Shown: positions 45,502 to 56,310, counted from the first letter of the stretch. The stretch is 64,000 bases of DNA from Chaetoderma sp. LZ-2023a (GCA_034401795.1 CM067366.1:81876891-81940890), one strand, 5' to 3'. Notes: generated by a model from the letters alone, not told the origin. Numbers and translations are program-made.

Positions 45502-46182
45502 TGTCCTGGCCCTTCACTTTCTGCGAACACAGAGTAAGAATTAAAACGCTGCACATGATATACGATGACGAGCAACATGCTCAATTAACTTGATTGTAAT
45601 TTAAAATTACTTAGAAACATTAACTTTCTCATAAATTAATGATAATCAAGTCTTTAGGCAGGAAATATTTGAAACTTTTTAGAGTGAAATTTAATAAACA
45701 CGACTTGGTAATTAACTAATCGTTAAAATAGTCAAGAAATTAAGACCGATCCCTACAAACACCCTCGACAATGAAGCAAGAGTTAAAGATCGGCTTAAAA
45801 CAGAGTGCATAGACATGCCAAGCCAAAACAAAACGTTAATCATGGGCGCCGCCATCTTGGCTACGGGCGCATCCATCTTGGAAGGAACCGAGTCGCATGA
45901 GAAATTAACCAAGTACCCGGATAAGATTAAAAAGTTAACAAGTACCGGAGCGACTCCAACAATGGCTACCATTTTAAAACAATGTGCCAATGTAAGAAAA
46001 TTCAAACAGTCATTACGGCACGAATGTATAAATTCTAGATTAATACAACCTGCCCTTGTGATGATTTTCCTTTTCCTTCCATGAAGCCAGCAATGAACAA
46101 CTCCGCAACAGCTAAACTGTGCAGAAATTAGCAAATTTCAAGCTGACTAAAAACGCGACTTTCAGGTCGAGCAAAATAGACG
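45502..46182 (-). other. DIRS 5' leader, copy 2
   Basis: Untranslated leader. In element sense a good 3' splice-like site 'ttcttactctgtgttcgcag' (45539-45520) lies just upstream of the zinc-ribbon block, so ORF1 may have been spliced; this is only a suggestion. No Met start in the Gag frame was found. Confidence 0.4.
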
Positions 46183-46340
46183 GATCTGACTGTGATCGGT
46201 ACCTGGGGCTATGATAATTCCCAGACACAGTATGGGCAGGACCAGGAGAGTGCGGAGTTTTAATTGTTTATTTTGAGCTAGACTAGATAATAAACATTAT
46301 CATAATAATACATCTGGTAAGTATTATTCGAAGTAGAATC
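46183..46340 (-). repeat. DIRS 5' terminal repeat, copy 2
   Basis: About 158 bases, inverse of the 3' terminal repeat, ending on the plus strand with 'gtattattcgaagtagaatc' at 46340. Confidence 0.85.
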
Positions 46341-46931
46341 ACCACACTGCTTCCTAACAGTATAGGCAACCACATAGCTAAGTTTAGTTGCAATAGGCTT
46401 AACCAATCATGAAATATAAGCTGAGAAATATAGCCAAACGCAGACTTAATGTTGAAATAACAGAGTTCTGTATCGAGGTCACAGCAACCTTGACCTTTGA
46501 CCTTGTGAACCCCAACATCATCATGATGTTTCCTAACATTATAGGTAACCATGTATCCAGGTTTAGGTGCAATAGGCTTAACCAATCCTGAAATATAAGC
46601 TGAGAAGTTTTACTAAAAGCAGAACTTTAATGTTGATGCCAGAGCCACCGGAAAAGTGATACCTATGTCTCGACAAAAACTTAATGTTGAAAAAGCAGAG
46701 TTCTGTATCAAGGTCACAGTGACATTGACCTTTGACCTTGTGACCCCAACATCATGCTGCTTCCGAAGATTAAAGGTAACCATGTATACACACTTAGTTG
46801 CAATAGGCTTAACCAATCATGAAATATAAGCCGAGAAGTTTTGCTAAACGCAGAACCTTAATGTTGACACCATCGCCGCCACCGGAAAAGTGATACCTAT
46901 GTCTCACGTTCTGCTTCGCAGGCGAGACAAA
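46341..46931. repeat. TGACC-motif repeat continuing after DIRS copy 2
   Basis: Two to three units with 'caacatcatcatgatgtttc', 'ggcttaaccaatcatgaaat' and 'gaccttgacctttgac' motifs. It ends in 'ccgccaccggaaaagtgata' and 'ctgcttcgcaggcgagac', a tail shared with 20240-20290. Confidence 0.75.
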
Positions 46932-47560
46932 AACTGTCAACATTATAATATATGCCCATGAACCCTACTTCCTAAATTCATCACTAACTCACAAAAATCT
47001 AATATATAAAACTTCTATCTTACTGAAACCTTATTATGTCCCGTGATCATCGACTCTGCCTCGCTGTTGCCTGATTAAAGTGTATGGAAAACATAAGGGT
47101 CTGCATTTATAATAAGCTCAGAAAGTTTCTACGTCATAACACATTATCATGTAGTAATTTTAGGGGTTTCCCAATCAGGCATCTTACAAACAAACTATGG
47201 CATGACCTCCTTCATACGGTATGAGAGAATCAAGATTTTGACATTAAAAAATAATTATAGTGTTTTGTTGAAGACCTGGAAAGCATTCATGATATTTTCT
47301 CTGGGTTTTGACTATGCGGGGTCACCGTAGATACTATTCTTTGTTTGCCGTGAGAATATGCTGTATCTCCTCAGAAATACAACCACCTACTCTCCTGCCT
47401 TCCTGAGCTGATATAAAACTTTTCCTCTGCACAAAACTGTAAACAATTCGGTCCGACATTCAAATCCCAATAACATTTCAATCAGGGAAGATTAATTTAT
47501 TTTATTGTGATATCGATTTTGGGAAGTACCGCAAGAATATGGAACACCATGATATGTCTT
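46932..47560. other. MGAT4-like intron, no further feature
   Basis: About 630 bases without recognised repeats or open frames. Confidence 0.4.
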
Positions 47561-47574
47561 TGATCAATATGCAA

Positions 47575-47800
47575 TTTAATAAACATTGTGTTGAATATTT
47601 TGAAACAAATGTGACTGGGAGGCAGGCACCGAGTTAAATTTGTTTCAAAATATTCAACAGCGTGTACCTGTATAGTTACCTTGAAATTTAGATTCTGGGA
47701 ATTCAGGTTCCAAAGTATCAAATCGATTCCAAAACGTGTAAAGCGGGTAGAGCTTAGTCAAAGATGGGCGGGGCATAGCTAGAAATGTAGTCCTCAATTG
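47575..47800. mobile_element. Family B element, partial
   Basis: Core hairpin (gttgaatattttgaaacaa and its complement) with a short loop at about 47610-47635, then the 'gggtagagcttagtcaaaga' block. Confidence 0.6.
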
Positions 47801-47910
47801 GCTTGGGATGAGTGGGATCAATCATATCTGGTCCACCTTCAGACCTTAGATACTAGAGACATTTAGAATTAGATCATTGACATCAGAATATAATGTCCAC
47901 CGATTTAACT

Positions 47911-48109
47911 TTCTTGCTGTTCCAAGCCACCAGACAATAATTTTAACGAGCAATATATTTTGAAAACTATTTGGCTGAAAGTTGTTGGTGGCTAAGCCAC
48001 CAACAACTTTCAGTCAAATTGTTTTCAAAATATGTAGCAGGTCCAGAGATATAATGTGTAGTCTACAAAAACTCAATATGTCGTCTGCAAAAACTGTGGT
48101 CAGACAGTT
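47911..48109. mobile_element. Palindromic MITE-like element, family D
   Basis: Ends are taactttcttgctgttcc and 'gtggtcagacagtta'. The core pairs gctgaaagttgttggtggc with its complement around ctaa. Confidence 0.75.
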
Positions 48110-48559
48110 AAATACATTTAATTTACATTCAAATCTTGGGACAATATATATTGTGAAATGTGTTTGAGTCTCTACACAGAAAGGATTTCGGTTTGGTAAA
48201 GGGTTGTGTGGAATATATTGAGGGGTGTGAGGGTGGCTGTGAATGGCAGAAAAATTAGAGACTAATGCATAAATTTACGATACAACTGTCTATATAATCT
48301 TAGGTAAAATATTACATTTCATGTAAAATAAGATTTTAAAAAGATTTCTAGAAACATAACAGATGTCTGTGGCACATTCATGAATGTCCATATGCTACAG
48401 TTGAACCTTGATTATTTTGAAAACAATATCAGTGAATGCTGTTAACAACATCTTTCCATCAGATATTTTGAATATTTGGTATTTAACGGCGTAAACGTCG
48501 GACCTCAGGGTATTGTAAGAACCATGAACCTTTTCAAAGTGACAGTCCCGGTATTCGTA

Positions 48560-48766
48560 ACTGCCTGACTGCTCCAAGATACCAGACAATAATTTCAATG
48601 GCCAATAACTTTGGATCTGCCGAATATTTTGAAAACAATTTGACTGAAAGTTGTTGGTAGCCACCAACAACTTTCAGTCAAATTGTTTTCAAAATATTCA
48701 ACATGCCCAGAGTTAAACCCCATAGAAAATGTAGTCTGCAGGAATTCAGCAGGCAGACAGTTAATG
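48560..48766. mobile_element. Palindromic MITE-like element, family D, perfect stem
   Basis: Ends 'taactgcctgactgctcc' and 'cagcaggcagacagtta' are inverted. The core arms 48622-48658 and 48663-48699 are exact complements over 37 bases with a 4-base loop. Confidence 0.85.
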
Positions 48767-48945
48767 AGATCAGAAGAAATATTCTCTTTTCAAATATTAA
48801 AAAATATAACTGCTGCAGGCCGAAACAGCTTTCAGTCAAATTAGTTCCAAAATATGAGACAGCCTTCCATTCTATGGTTACTTTGAAATTGAGGTACAAC
48901 AGTACAGGGACCTTAGTGGTGGATAGGGTTAAAATTAATACTCAC

Positions 48946-49053
48946 CTTAAGTTTTTGTACTTTGCCCTTGAGTGATGAGTGGATTCCTACATGCTGAAAC
49001 AGGGAGGGTTTATATCGGCGCCGTACCTCAGCGACTATTTTACGACAGTGTTG
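48946..49053 (-). CDS. MGAT4: MGAT4-like exon 7
   Basis: 108 bases, phase 0 at both ends, between 'gttctacag' and cttaag/gtgagt. It reads [20 protein letters not shown], then [25 protein letters not shown] is strongly conserved in the GT54 family, near the end of the catalytic domain. Confidence 0.93.
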
Positions 49054-49927
49054 CTGTAGAACAGAGAACAATGTAATCATGCCAATACGGGTATATTAAG
49101 TGTATATATATAAAGCTAATAAAATATCTTACAAAGACCGCAAATAATATGAAATATGTAGAATTTAAGAGTGACCACAGTAGAATTCTGTAGTTTCTTC
49201 TCTGATAAAGAACCAGACGATGTCGCTTGAATTCAATTGTGGATCTACTATCAGAAAATGCATACAAATTTTACAGACTAATTTTACAGACTTAATACAC
49301 AGTATTATCAGACTGAGAGGATGAAAATATTTGATCTAAAACTTTCTTTTGAAATTGTATCAATTAATTATTTAAGTAATTAATTAGTTAATAAGAAAAC
49401 ACTGCTCACATTCGTACATATTATATCATTAACTTCACGTTTCATTTCAATTACATTCCATCTTTTAATTTGTTCACAAACATGATATGGTTTAAAGATA
49501 CTTGCAGACTGGATGACCGCACCCTATTTTGCCATTACTCATGAAATTAGGGCTGTGCAAAACAGAGGTATTTCACTGCGGTGTGATGGAGACTAAAGGA
49601 GGTATAGCTAGCACCATATTCCTACATGTATATAGGTCAAGTCACCTGCGTCATGCGCATTAGTCAAGGGAAATACTAAATTGCAGGCTAAGAGAAGAAT
49701 ATTTTTGAGTTTATCACAGAAATGCCTGGCTCGATAACCAGTGATAAATTTTCAAAAATACTCTTCTCTTCGCCTGCAAACTTACATTTTCTATGACAGA
49801 TTGCCATTTTCTTATCTAAATTTGATTATAAGCAGGCTAAGGAACCACATGCATATATCTATACAGTGTGGTTAGTATTTGTACTCCATATGGTTATCAC
49901 TTAGTTTACTCGTCTCTATTAACATAC
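49054..49927 (-). other. Intron between MGAT4-like exons 6 and 7
   Basis: 874 bases with a diverged family A element at about 49665-49830; otherwise nothing recognised. Confidence 0.8.
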
Positions 49928-50058
49928 CACACTTTTCTCTGGACTGCAGTACTTTGTGTAAAGTAGGTGATCCAGTAGCCAGTCCACTGGCTTGTCATTA
50001 TGAAACATTAAGAAAAACTCCCCTAGAAGTGCAAGATCTTGTGTTTTGAACATTTTAC
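49928..50058 (-). CDS. MGAT4: MGAT4-like exon 6
   Basis: 131 bases between 'tttttcttgtag' and gtgtg/gtatgtt. It completes a Gly codon split with exon 5 and reads KMFKTQDLALLGEFFLMFHN, then DKPVDWLLDHLLYTKYC and SPEKSV. The DKPxDWLLDH block is a family signature. Confidence 0.93.
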
Positions 50059-50299
50059 CTACAAGAAAAAAATTATTTACAGCAAATTAAACAGGTAATT
50101 TGTTATTCATTTTTAAATAATTAATTTTAGGCTGATAAATTTCCCATGCATGTAAGCTAGCAAACACCAACCAGAAATGTGGTTGCAACACAACCGTGAA
50201 GCTCGATTTTATAATGTTGCAATCACCGATGAAGCTGGTCTTAAAAAATAATTTTACTTACATAGACGGAAGCTAGCTAGTTAAGCCCTATCAATAACC

Positions 50300-50880
50300 C
50301 AATCAGTGACTATGACCTTTGACCTTTTGATGTCAATGTGATTGGGTTATGCCAGCTCGTTATCGAAAAGCATGTGTCTAAGTTTGGGCCCCTGTAACTC
50401 TCGAATTTGTTCAAATGTTGGGGTTTTTTTCTCATAGAAAATGTCTATTTGCAGACCAAGAGAAACTATTTTAGAAAATTTGTCACTGGAATGACTGGCT
50501 CGCTTATTTTTAAATTTTCAAAAATAGTCTTCTCTTGCTCTGCAAATGGACATTTATCAAGACTACTGTAGAAGCCGCTTTTGGTTGATATGAGCGTTAA
50601 AGGGTTAATGCTTAATCGCTAAATGTTAATGTTGAAAAAAATGTTTTCTAATCAGTCACAATGGCTTTAACCTTTGACCTTTACACCACAATGTTATTGG
50701 GTGCCCTCTCATTATAAGGAAAGCTAGTGTCAAAGCATGGATCCTGTATGATTAACCAAACATGATATGAACTACTAAGCTAAGCGAAATGCTCTACATC
50801 ACCACCATCACCATGGCTACTACCACCAGACGACGCGGAGAGTAACAGAACAGCTTGTTTTACTTCGCAAAGTCGAGCTA
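50300..50880. repeat. TGACC-motif repeat interrupted by a family A element
   Basis: Units at 50300-50390 and 50610-50880 ('gaccttttgatgtcaatgtg', 'gtatgattaaccaaacatga', 'acagcttgttttacttcg') flank a family A copy at 50393-50608. Confidence 0.7.
50393..50608. mobile_element. Palindromic MITE-like element, family A
   Basis: Starts near 'taactctcgaatttgttc' and ends 'gagcgttaaagggttaa'; the two arms are complementary through tttgcagaccaagagaaac. Confidence 0.75.
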
Positions 50881-52062
50881 CTAAGACCAAGCTCTGGGAA
50901 TTCTATTACATCAAGACTTTGCAATAAAACCTAACTATGAGAATTCTATTAGATTAAAACTTAGCAATAAAACCAAACCCCCAACAGACCCCCCTTTAGT
51001 GGGTTGGTCTGTAGTTTTATTAACCACTATAAAAACATACTTACCGTTCAATCACTACTTGCTAAATCAAATATCTGCATTTAGCCATCAGAATAAAAAT
51101 TTTATGCTCGTGTACATGCTCCCTAATGCCAATACCATCACCATGTAGACCCTCAACCAGGCTTCTGGTAGAGGGACCCCCTGCATTAGCCTTACAATAG
51201 ACTGGCACCAGTCTGTACACACTCCTTGGTGACGCCTGTCCCTAAGCACGCTCGCGCATGCGCAGTAGGTCCCAAATGTGAAAACTGATTCACTTTTCGA
51301 ATATTCTACTAGCAGATCAGTTCGCCGGCTATCATATGGATAAAAGTTTATAGCTTTGCACTGAAAAGTTCAGCTACATTTAATTCTCTGACTCAAGAAA
51401 ACATGCCTACCATGAAATCTATCTTGCCTATGTTATGTTTAACTTTCATGTCATGGTGTTTTAGAGGGTTTTTTGTAATTTTAATTCTCTTTTATTTACA
51501 AACAATTTTTGTCGTACGTCTTTATTCCGTTTTGGATTATTTTATGTTACAAAATGAAGGTGCAAAATGGACAGCATGGGCTTGGTTGGTACATAAACTT
51601 GGTCTTAAAATATTTTTATAGGGAAAGTACTTATCGCGCAAAGACAGTTTTACGTGTAGTTTGACCACAAGTGTGGAATAAACTTTATTATATCTTGTAC
51701 GTCTGTGGCATACTACTATTAGTAGCAAACTAATAAGTGGCCGAGATCTACTAATCTATGGCCTGTATTGATTTCTATGGTACCGAATGTATCAGGGCAA
51801 AGATCGGTGTAAAGTAGAATGATGCTGTGACACGATCGCTATTATTATTCTGCTATACAGGTACACAATATTCTTACAAATTTGGTCTTAAAAAAAAATT
51901 TCTGATGCAAACTGCTGAATTAGGCGACGGGCTTCTAATACAGTTTTGCTATTATGAAACAGCTACATTTGTAAGAAATCATTGCTTTTATATGGCCATA
52001 TGTCAAATTTATCGGGAGGGCTTCTATTAGAGAATAGGCTACTATTATGAGGAATATGGTAC
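50881..52062 (-). other. Remainder of intron between MGAT4-like exons 5 and 6
   Basis: Mostly unique sequence. An open frame of 72 codons (51403-51621, plus) encodes a hydrophobic peptide without recognisable homology. A CGCGCATGCGCA palindrome lies at 51253-51264. No repeat element was identified in 51270-51950. Confidence 0.5.
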
Positions 52063-52177
52063 CTATAAAACCTAGCTGTGAGAATTCCAGTAGCAACCAT
52101 TCGTCAGTCTTCTGTCTCAGGGCAAAGTTTTTCATCACAGTCTGGTATCCTGGTTTGGCAATAATATCATCCTCAAG
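52063..52177 (-). CDS. MGAT4: MGAT4-like exon 5 (LEDD motif)
   Basis: 115 bases between gttttcttcag and tatag/gtaccat. It reads [20 protein letters not shown], then [23 protein letters not shown] is the acidic motif expected to take part in divalent-metal and nucleotide-sugar binding; [13 protein letters not shown] is also conserved. Confidence 0.94.
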
Positions 52178-52199
52178 CTGAAGAAAACAAAATGAACCC

Positions 52200-52330
52200 T
52201 TTACTTATCAAGCTGGCCATATATAGAAGTCTGCTGGTCTGCAAATTAACATTCAGTCTGATAGACAAATATAGCCATCTCTTGGTCTGCAAATTAACAT
52301 TCACAGACTGATAGACAAAGATTTCGATTT
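52200..52330. repeat. Short repeated 'tggtctgcaaattaacattc' fragments
   Basis: Two near-identical pieces, probably derived from family A arms, lie at about 52225-52265 and 52275-52320. Confidence 0.5.
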
Positions 52331-52369
52331 TCTTGAGCACCGAATTTTGAACATTAACATGTCAAAGAC

Positions 52370-52750
52370 AGCAATGGATGAATCCAATCTGTCAGTCAAG
52401 CATATGACATCATAATCAATTACATCACCTGTAGGCCGATGTCACCATCATAATTGACAGAAATACTCCATCATGAACCTGGAATAGTCAGTCAATTGTA
52501 CAAATTCTGTGTCTTTACCATTTAATAAACATTCTGGTGACTATTTTGAAACTAATTTGACTGGGAATAGGCAGCAACAGCCCCGTTCAGATTAGTTTCA
52601 AAATATTCAATAGGTTAGCTAGTATATGGTTAATTGGGATTCATGGAATTAAGCATTCAAAGTATATAAATTGATCCATACATGTACAAAGCATGGGCGA
52701 AGCTTAGCTAGAGATGGGTGGGGAACAGTTAGAAATGGATTAATCCACTG
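52370..52750. mobile_element. Palindromic MITE-like element, family B
   Basis: It begins with 'ggatgaatccaatctgtcag', passes 'cataatcaattacatcacct' and a core near 52530-52610, and ends with 'gaagcttagctagagatggg' and aaatggattaatccac. Confidence 0.65.
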
Positions 52751-52821
52751 ATTGAGAAGTGTCAACTAGTCTTACTTCTACTGGTGTCCTTAACCCTTTA
52801 TTGCTTAGGATTCATCAAGAG

Positions 52822-53116
52822 AATGGAGGAATCCAGTTTTACCTATGCCCCGCCCATCTCTAGCTAAGCTCCGGCCACACTTCACCAGTGTTGGGATCGA
52901 TCGATTTCAATTTCCAGAAAACTATACAGGTGAGCTGTTGAAAATTTTGAAACTAATTTGACTGTACAACAAAGCTTAGTTCGTCATCAATTAAGCGTTA
53001 TAAGACCAAAAACATAGCAACGTAATTTATGATGTAATTGATTATGACATCATCCTACATATCACATAGTTGATTATGACGTCAGATGATTAACTGAGAA
53101 ACTGGATTCCTACATT
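52822..53116. mobile_element. Family B element, short form
   Basis: Ends 'aatggaggaatccagtttt' and 'aaactggattcctacatt' are inverted. The second core arm is missing. It lies directly next to MGAT4-like exon 4. Confidence 0.7.
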
Positions 53117-53160
53117 AACATCTTTGCTTAGTGAATTTAGAGGTAGAATGTTACACTAAC

Positions 53161-53236
53161 CTGTGTGTAATACAGTCCTAGACTTTTCGCATACAGCATT
53201 AGGAAAGCAAAATCCAGATTTTGCTTAGTTCTCCAC
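53161..53236 (-). CDS. MGAT4: MGAT4-like exon 4
   Basis: 76 bases between ttgattggcag and cacag/gttagtg. It completes an Arg codon and reads [20 protein letters not shown] and LYYTQ, directly preceding LEDD of the next exon. Phase 0 at its 3' end. Confidence 0.93.
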
Positions 53237-53925
53237 CTGCCAATCAAATAATAGGAATGTATTAATTAAATGAAAAAAATACGCCAGCATCATCTTCCAA
53301 CAAATTTGTTGAAAACCAGTTCATTCTTTAATTTAATTTGCAAATTAAATATTTCAACATAAGAGTAGTACGGATTAATTATGAATGAAATACACCTATT
53401 ATCTGCCGGTTTCTTTCGCAGAATGTTGGATTGTAACCAACCAATGTTAGCTGCTCATTCCTTATCCCTGAGTTCCCATTTGAAAACAAGCTTATCTTTT
53501 AGCTCATAAAGTACCATATAAACTTAACAACAGGGTCTCAGCTCTCAATCTAGCTCTCAATAGACTTCTCCTCTTTCTATCTTTACCTCCCCTCCTCCCT
53601 CCCTCTCTTTCATATCTATTTAATTTCAAACAAAGAATGTGTTAAAAGAAAGTGGAACACACGCACAATAAAACTGGTATTAACGTGAGAAAATCATATG
53701 TTAGTTTCATGAAAGCAAACATTTTGGTACCATCACCTGTATATTAACCACTAAGTGCAGCTATTTCACAATAGTGACAATTTCAATATGTTTTTGAAGG
53801 TCATTTAAGTCTTACTATAGAAACTTCTACTTGTCTTGTACTTGTGACCTTCATATAAAAAGAACAGTTTGTTATTTATGCAGCACATTAACAATGCCAC
53901 TAGAAAAAACATTTTAGAACAAGAG
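53237..53925 (-). other. Intron sequence, no feature recognised
   Basis: First part of the 4.0-kb intron between MGAT4-like exons 3 and 4; contains a pyrimidine-rich tract (53565-53620). Confidence 0.4.
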
Positions 53926-54189
53926 GCCTAAGGGGCCAGATACAAGTCCATGGGACCTGTATGGCCCAAGGGGCCGGTATCGCTCACCTGGAACATAGGC
54001 ATTTCAAATAGAAAGGCTATCGATTATAAGTAGAATGCTAAGGTTTTGGCCAGAATTGTAACAAGAACAAACATGCATCCTACTAAGTTTGCTTAAAATC
54101 AGTTCAGTGATTCTCGAGGACACATTTTAAATTTCCAATTGCTTTACTATGGGAGTTTTTGGGAATAAAAAATTCAAGATGCCCGCCAA
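53926..54189. repeat. 'aagaggcctaaggggcc' repeat, truncated
   Basis: It opens with a partly duplicated 'caaggggccggtatcgctca' block and proceeds to 'ttcaagatgcccgccaactg', where it stops at a short tandem repeat. Confidence 0.65.
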
Positions 54190-54241
54190 CTGGGACTGCG
54201 CTTTGCACGGGGCTGCGCTTTGCACGGGACTGCGCTTTGCA
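54190..54241. repeat. 17-base tandem repeat, three copies
   Basis: ctgcgctttgcacggg recurs three times with small variations, between a family C fragment and a non-LTR fragment. Confidence 0.85.
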
Positions 54242-54263
54242 GTTCAGCAGTATGTATGCATCA

Positions 54264-55553
54264 TTACTGTATTCTGCGGCTGTAGTAGTAGAAACATCCT
54301 ACAGCTGCAACCAGTCCTTCTTCGCTTTTGCCCACTGTGTCTTTTCTAAAAATCCTTAGCTTCCTCAGGTCCATTCTTGACTTGAGTGTACTGAATCCTG
54401 CTTTCTTGAGGTCACCTCGTAGCATGCTTAGCAGATTTATGCAATGACGTCCTCTCCTGGCTTTGTATTTGCTGTCTCCGAGTAGGGCGAATTCCAAGGC
54501 TCTCTGTGATGGTGTGTCTTCTAGCATCCTTAGCACATGGTCAAACATGGACCATCTTTGCTGAGCAACTTTTACAGCCAGCGGCGACGTATTACACATC
54601 TTGCATAGTGCATCATTGGAAATTATGCCGTCTGGCCAACAGTATCCAGTGATGGTGCGTAGGTGTTTGCGGTGGCAGGCATCGAGTTTGTCTAGAGCTT
54701 CCTTTGGAGTTGTCCAGCTCTTACAGTCATACAGCATCAAGGATACGCAGCTTGCATTGTATAAACATAGTGTCTTTATCAATGGCATCCTTTTCCCATT
54801 TTTCAGGGCTTTAAGTGCCTTCTCAACTTCTGCTGTTTTAATTGGTGTTAGCAATGGCCTGGGGTCTGAGAACTGGTGCAAGGACTCATCATCATGCTTG
54901 GTGAACTGTTCCATGAACCATTCTCGAATCGACTCAGCTTTGCCCTGGTCAGTCCCGATAAAGTGTCCTTCAGGGTTGTGTACAGTGAGTGGTGGTGTGT
55001 AGTCAGTAACTCTCAGGGCTCGGGCTGGCGGAAACATTTTATGACAGTCATCCATGGCAGTGATTTCATCTGCTAGGAGTCTTCTTATTGAATAATAAGA
55101 TCTTTTCAGCATTCGCTAATGTGGCGCAGAATGTTATTGCGCTCCCGGCATAGTTTGGTGCGGTCTTCACTTTGGCCACTTTGATAAATGTGCAGCCATA
55201 ACGCTTTCTGCTCTGCTGACAGTTTTACTACTAGAGGGTCATCAGTATACCTAGCTCAGTTGTTTTTAAGAACACCTATGGCGCTGGTAGCTGATGCTTC
55301 TATAGATTTCAGTATTTTGGTTAGGGCTTCATTTGGATCGGAGCTGACATCGATGTTAGCTATCTTCTCCCCGAGGGCCTTTTTATATGACATTTGAGTG
55401 TCAGTGTCGCTGATAAGCTTGGGTAGGTTGTAGGTGACTCTACCCTCTTGCCTGGTATGGTGTTTATACATTATGTAGAGATCGTTCATCTGAAGGTGTG
55501 TAATGACTGGCTTGTGGTCAGAATTGAGGTCTGTGCCTCCATAGGAATGAGCA
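54264..55553 (-). pseudogene. Non-LTR retrotransposon (LINE) fragment with RT core deleted
   Basis: Upstream codons (about 55553-55256) read NAHSYGGTDLNSDHKPVITH, the C-terminus of an AP-type endonuclease with the SDHKP block, and continue into a linker ending GVLKNN and a stop. A second open part (55112-54264) begins MLKRSYYSIRRLLADEITAM. It passes EVEKALKALKNGK, where RT motifs should begin, then jumps to the region after RT: ASCVSLMLYDCKSWT, LDKLDACHRKHLRTITGYCW and QQRWSMFDHVLRML. The catalytic palm with its YxDD motif is missing, so an internal deletion of several hundred bases is inferred. The fragment is in an MGAT4-like intron, same strand as the gene. Confidence 0.82.
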
Positions 55554-55760
55554 TTCGTTCAGCAATAAAAGCGTGAATTGAAACTTGAAATTCAGCAGTA
55601 AAATGACTTAAATTATTTCTCAAATAATTTTTATAATAAACTTCAACTCAATCTAGCCAATAACTGCTGCTAACTGAGCTTGGCCAAATGATTACCAGGA
55701 TTGTAGAATGCAGCTAAACCTGCTACAAAGACCACCTGCACTAGATGAGTTCTACTGCCA
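55554..55760. other. Intron sequence, no feature recognised
   Basis: Short AT-rich stretch between the LINE and family C fragments. Confidence 0.3.
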
Positions 55761-56310
55761 AAACATTTATCAGAGTTTCAGAGATTTCAGCCAAAACGTG
55801 ACATTTTGATTGGTCCACAGCGGGCATGTTTTTTCACCTATCAACTTGTATAAACTTTAACGATCCTTAATCCTTAATCATATCTCAGAAATCTTGGCCC
55901 GATACGTTCAGCGGTTCTGGAGTCTTTTTTTTGCGAAAACTACATCATCCAAGATAGCTGCAAAACTATTTGGTCAATCAAGTTCCTTCGAACAAACTTG
56001 ATTCAGCTCTATGATATTTCATGAGTTTTGAATTGATCCTCCAAGTGGTTTCTGAGATTTTTAAAGAAGTTTCTAAAAATTGGCCAAGATCAAAGATGGC
56101 CAAGGCAAAATGGGCCGCTAAGGCTTCCTTTGAACAAACTTGGATCTCTATGCCCTAAGGATTCTTCCTTCCAAATATAATTGAAATCAGCCACTTGGTT
56201 CTTGAGAAGTAATTTAACAAAAAAGTTGATGGATGGACGGACGGACGATGGACAGATGACGGACAGTCGCCACGGCATAAGCTCACTTGTTCAGGTCAGT
56301 TAAGAAGGCC
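55760..56310. repeat. 'caagatggcc' repeat (family C type), 3' part
   Basis: It carries 'ttcagcggttctggag', 'ccaagatagctgcaaaacta', 'gatcaaagatggccaaggca' and the typical end 'gatgacggacagtcgccacg' with 'cataagctcacttg'. Confidence 0.7.

Larger units (their letters stand above)
39724..46340 (-). mobile_element. DIRS-type retrotransposon, structurally complete copy 2
   Basis: About 6.6 kb in the same orientation as the host gene. In element sense it has a 5' terminal repeat (46340-46183), an untranslated leader, a Gag region, RT, RNase H and a tyrosine recombinase. A 3' untranslated part, an internal complementary region (40075-39990) and a 3' terminal repeat (to 39724) follow. The two ends are inverted relative to each other, as in DIRS1-type elements. 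It interrupts a TGACC repeat: joining 'gacctcagtat' to 'caccacactgc' restores a sequence like the intact unit near 46500-46540. The reading frames contain several stops and frameshifts, so it is probably dead. Confidence 0.92.

Noticed and set aside
51403-51621. Hydrophobic 72-codon open frame
   Set aside because: No recognisable homology, no neighbouring exons, located inside an intron on the opposite strand.
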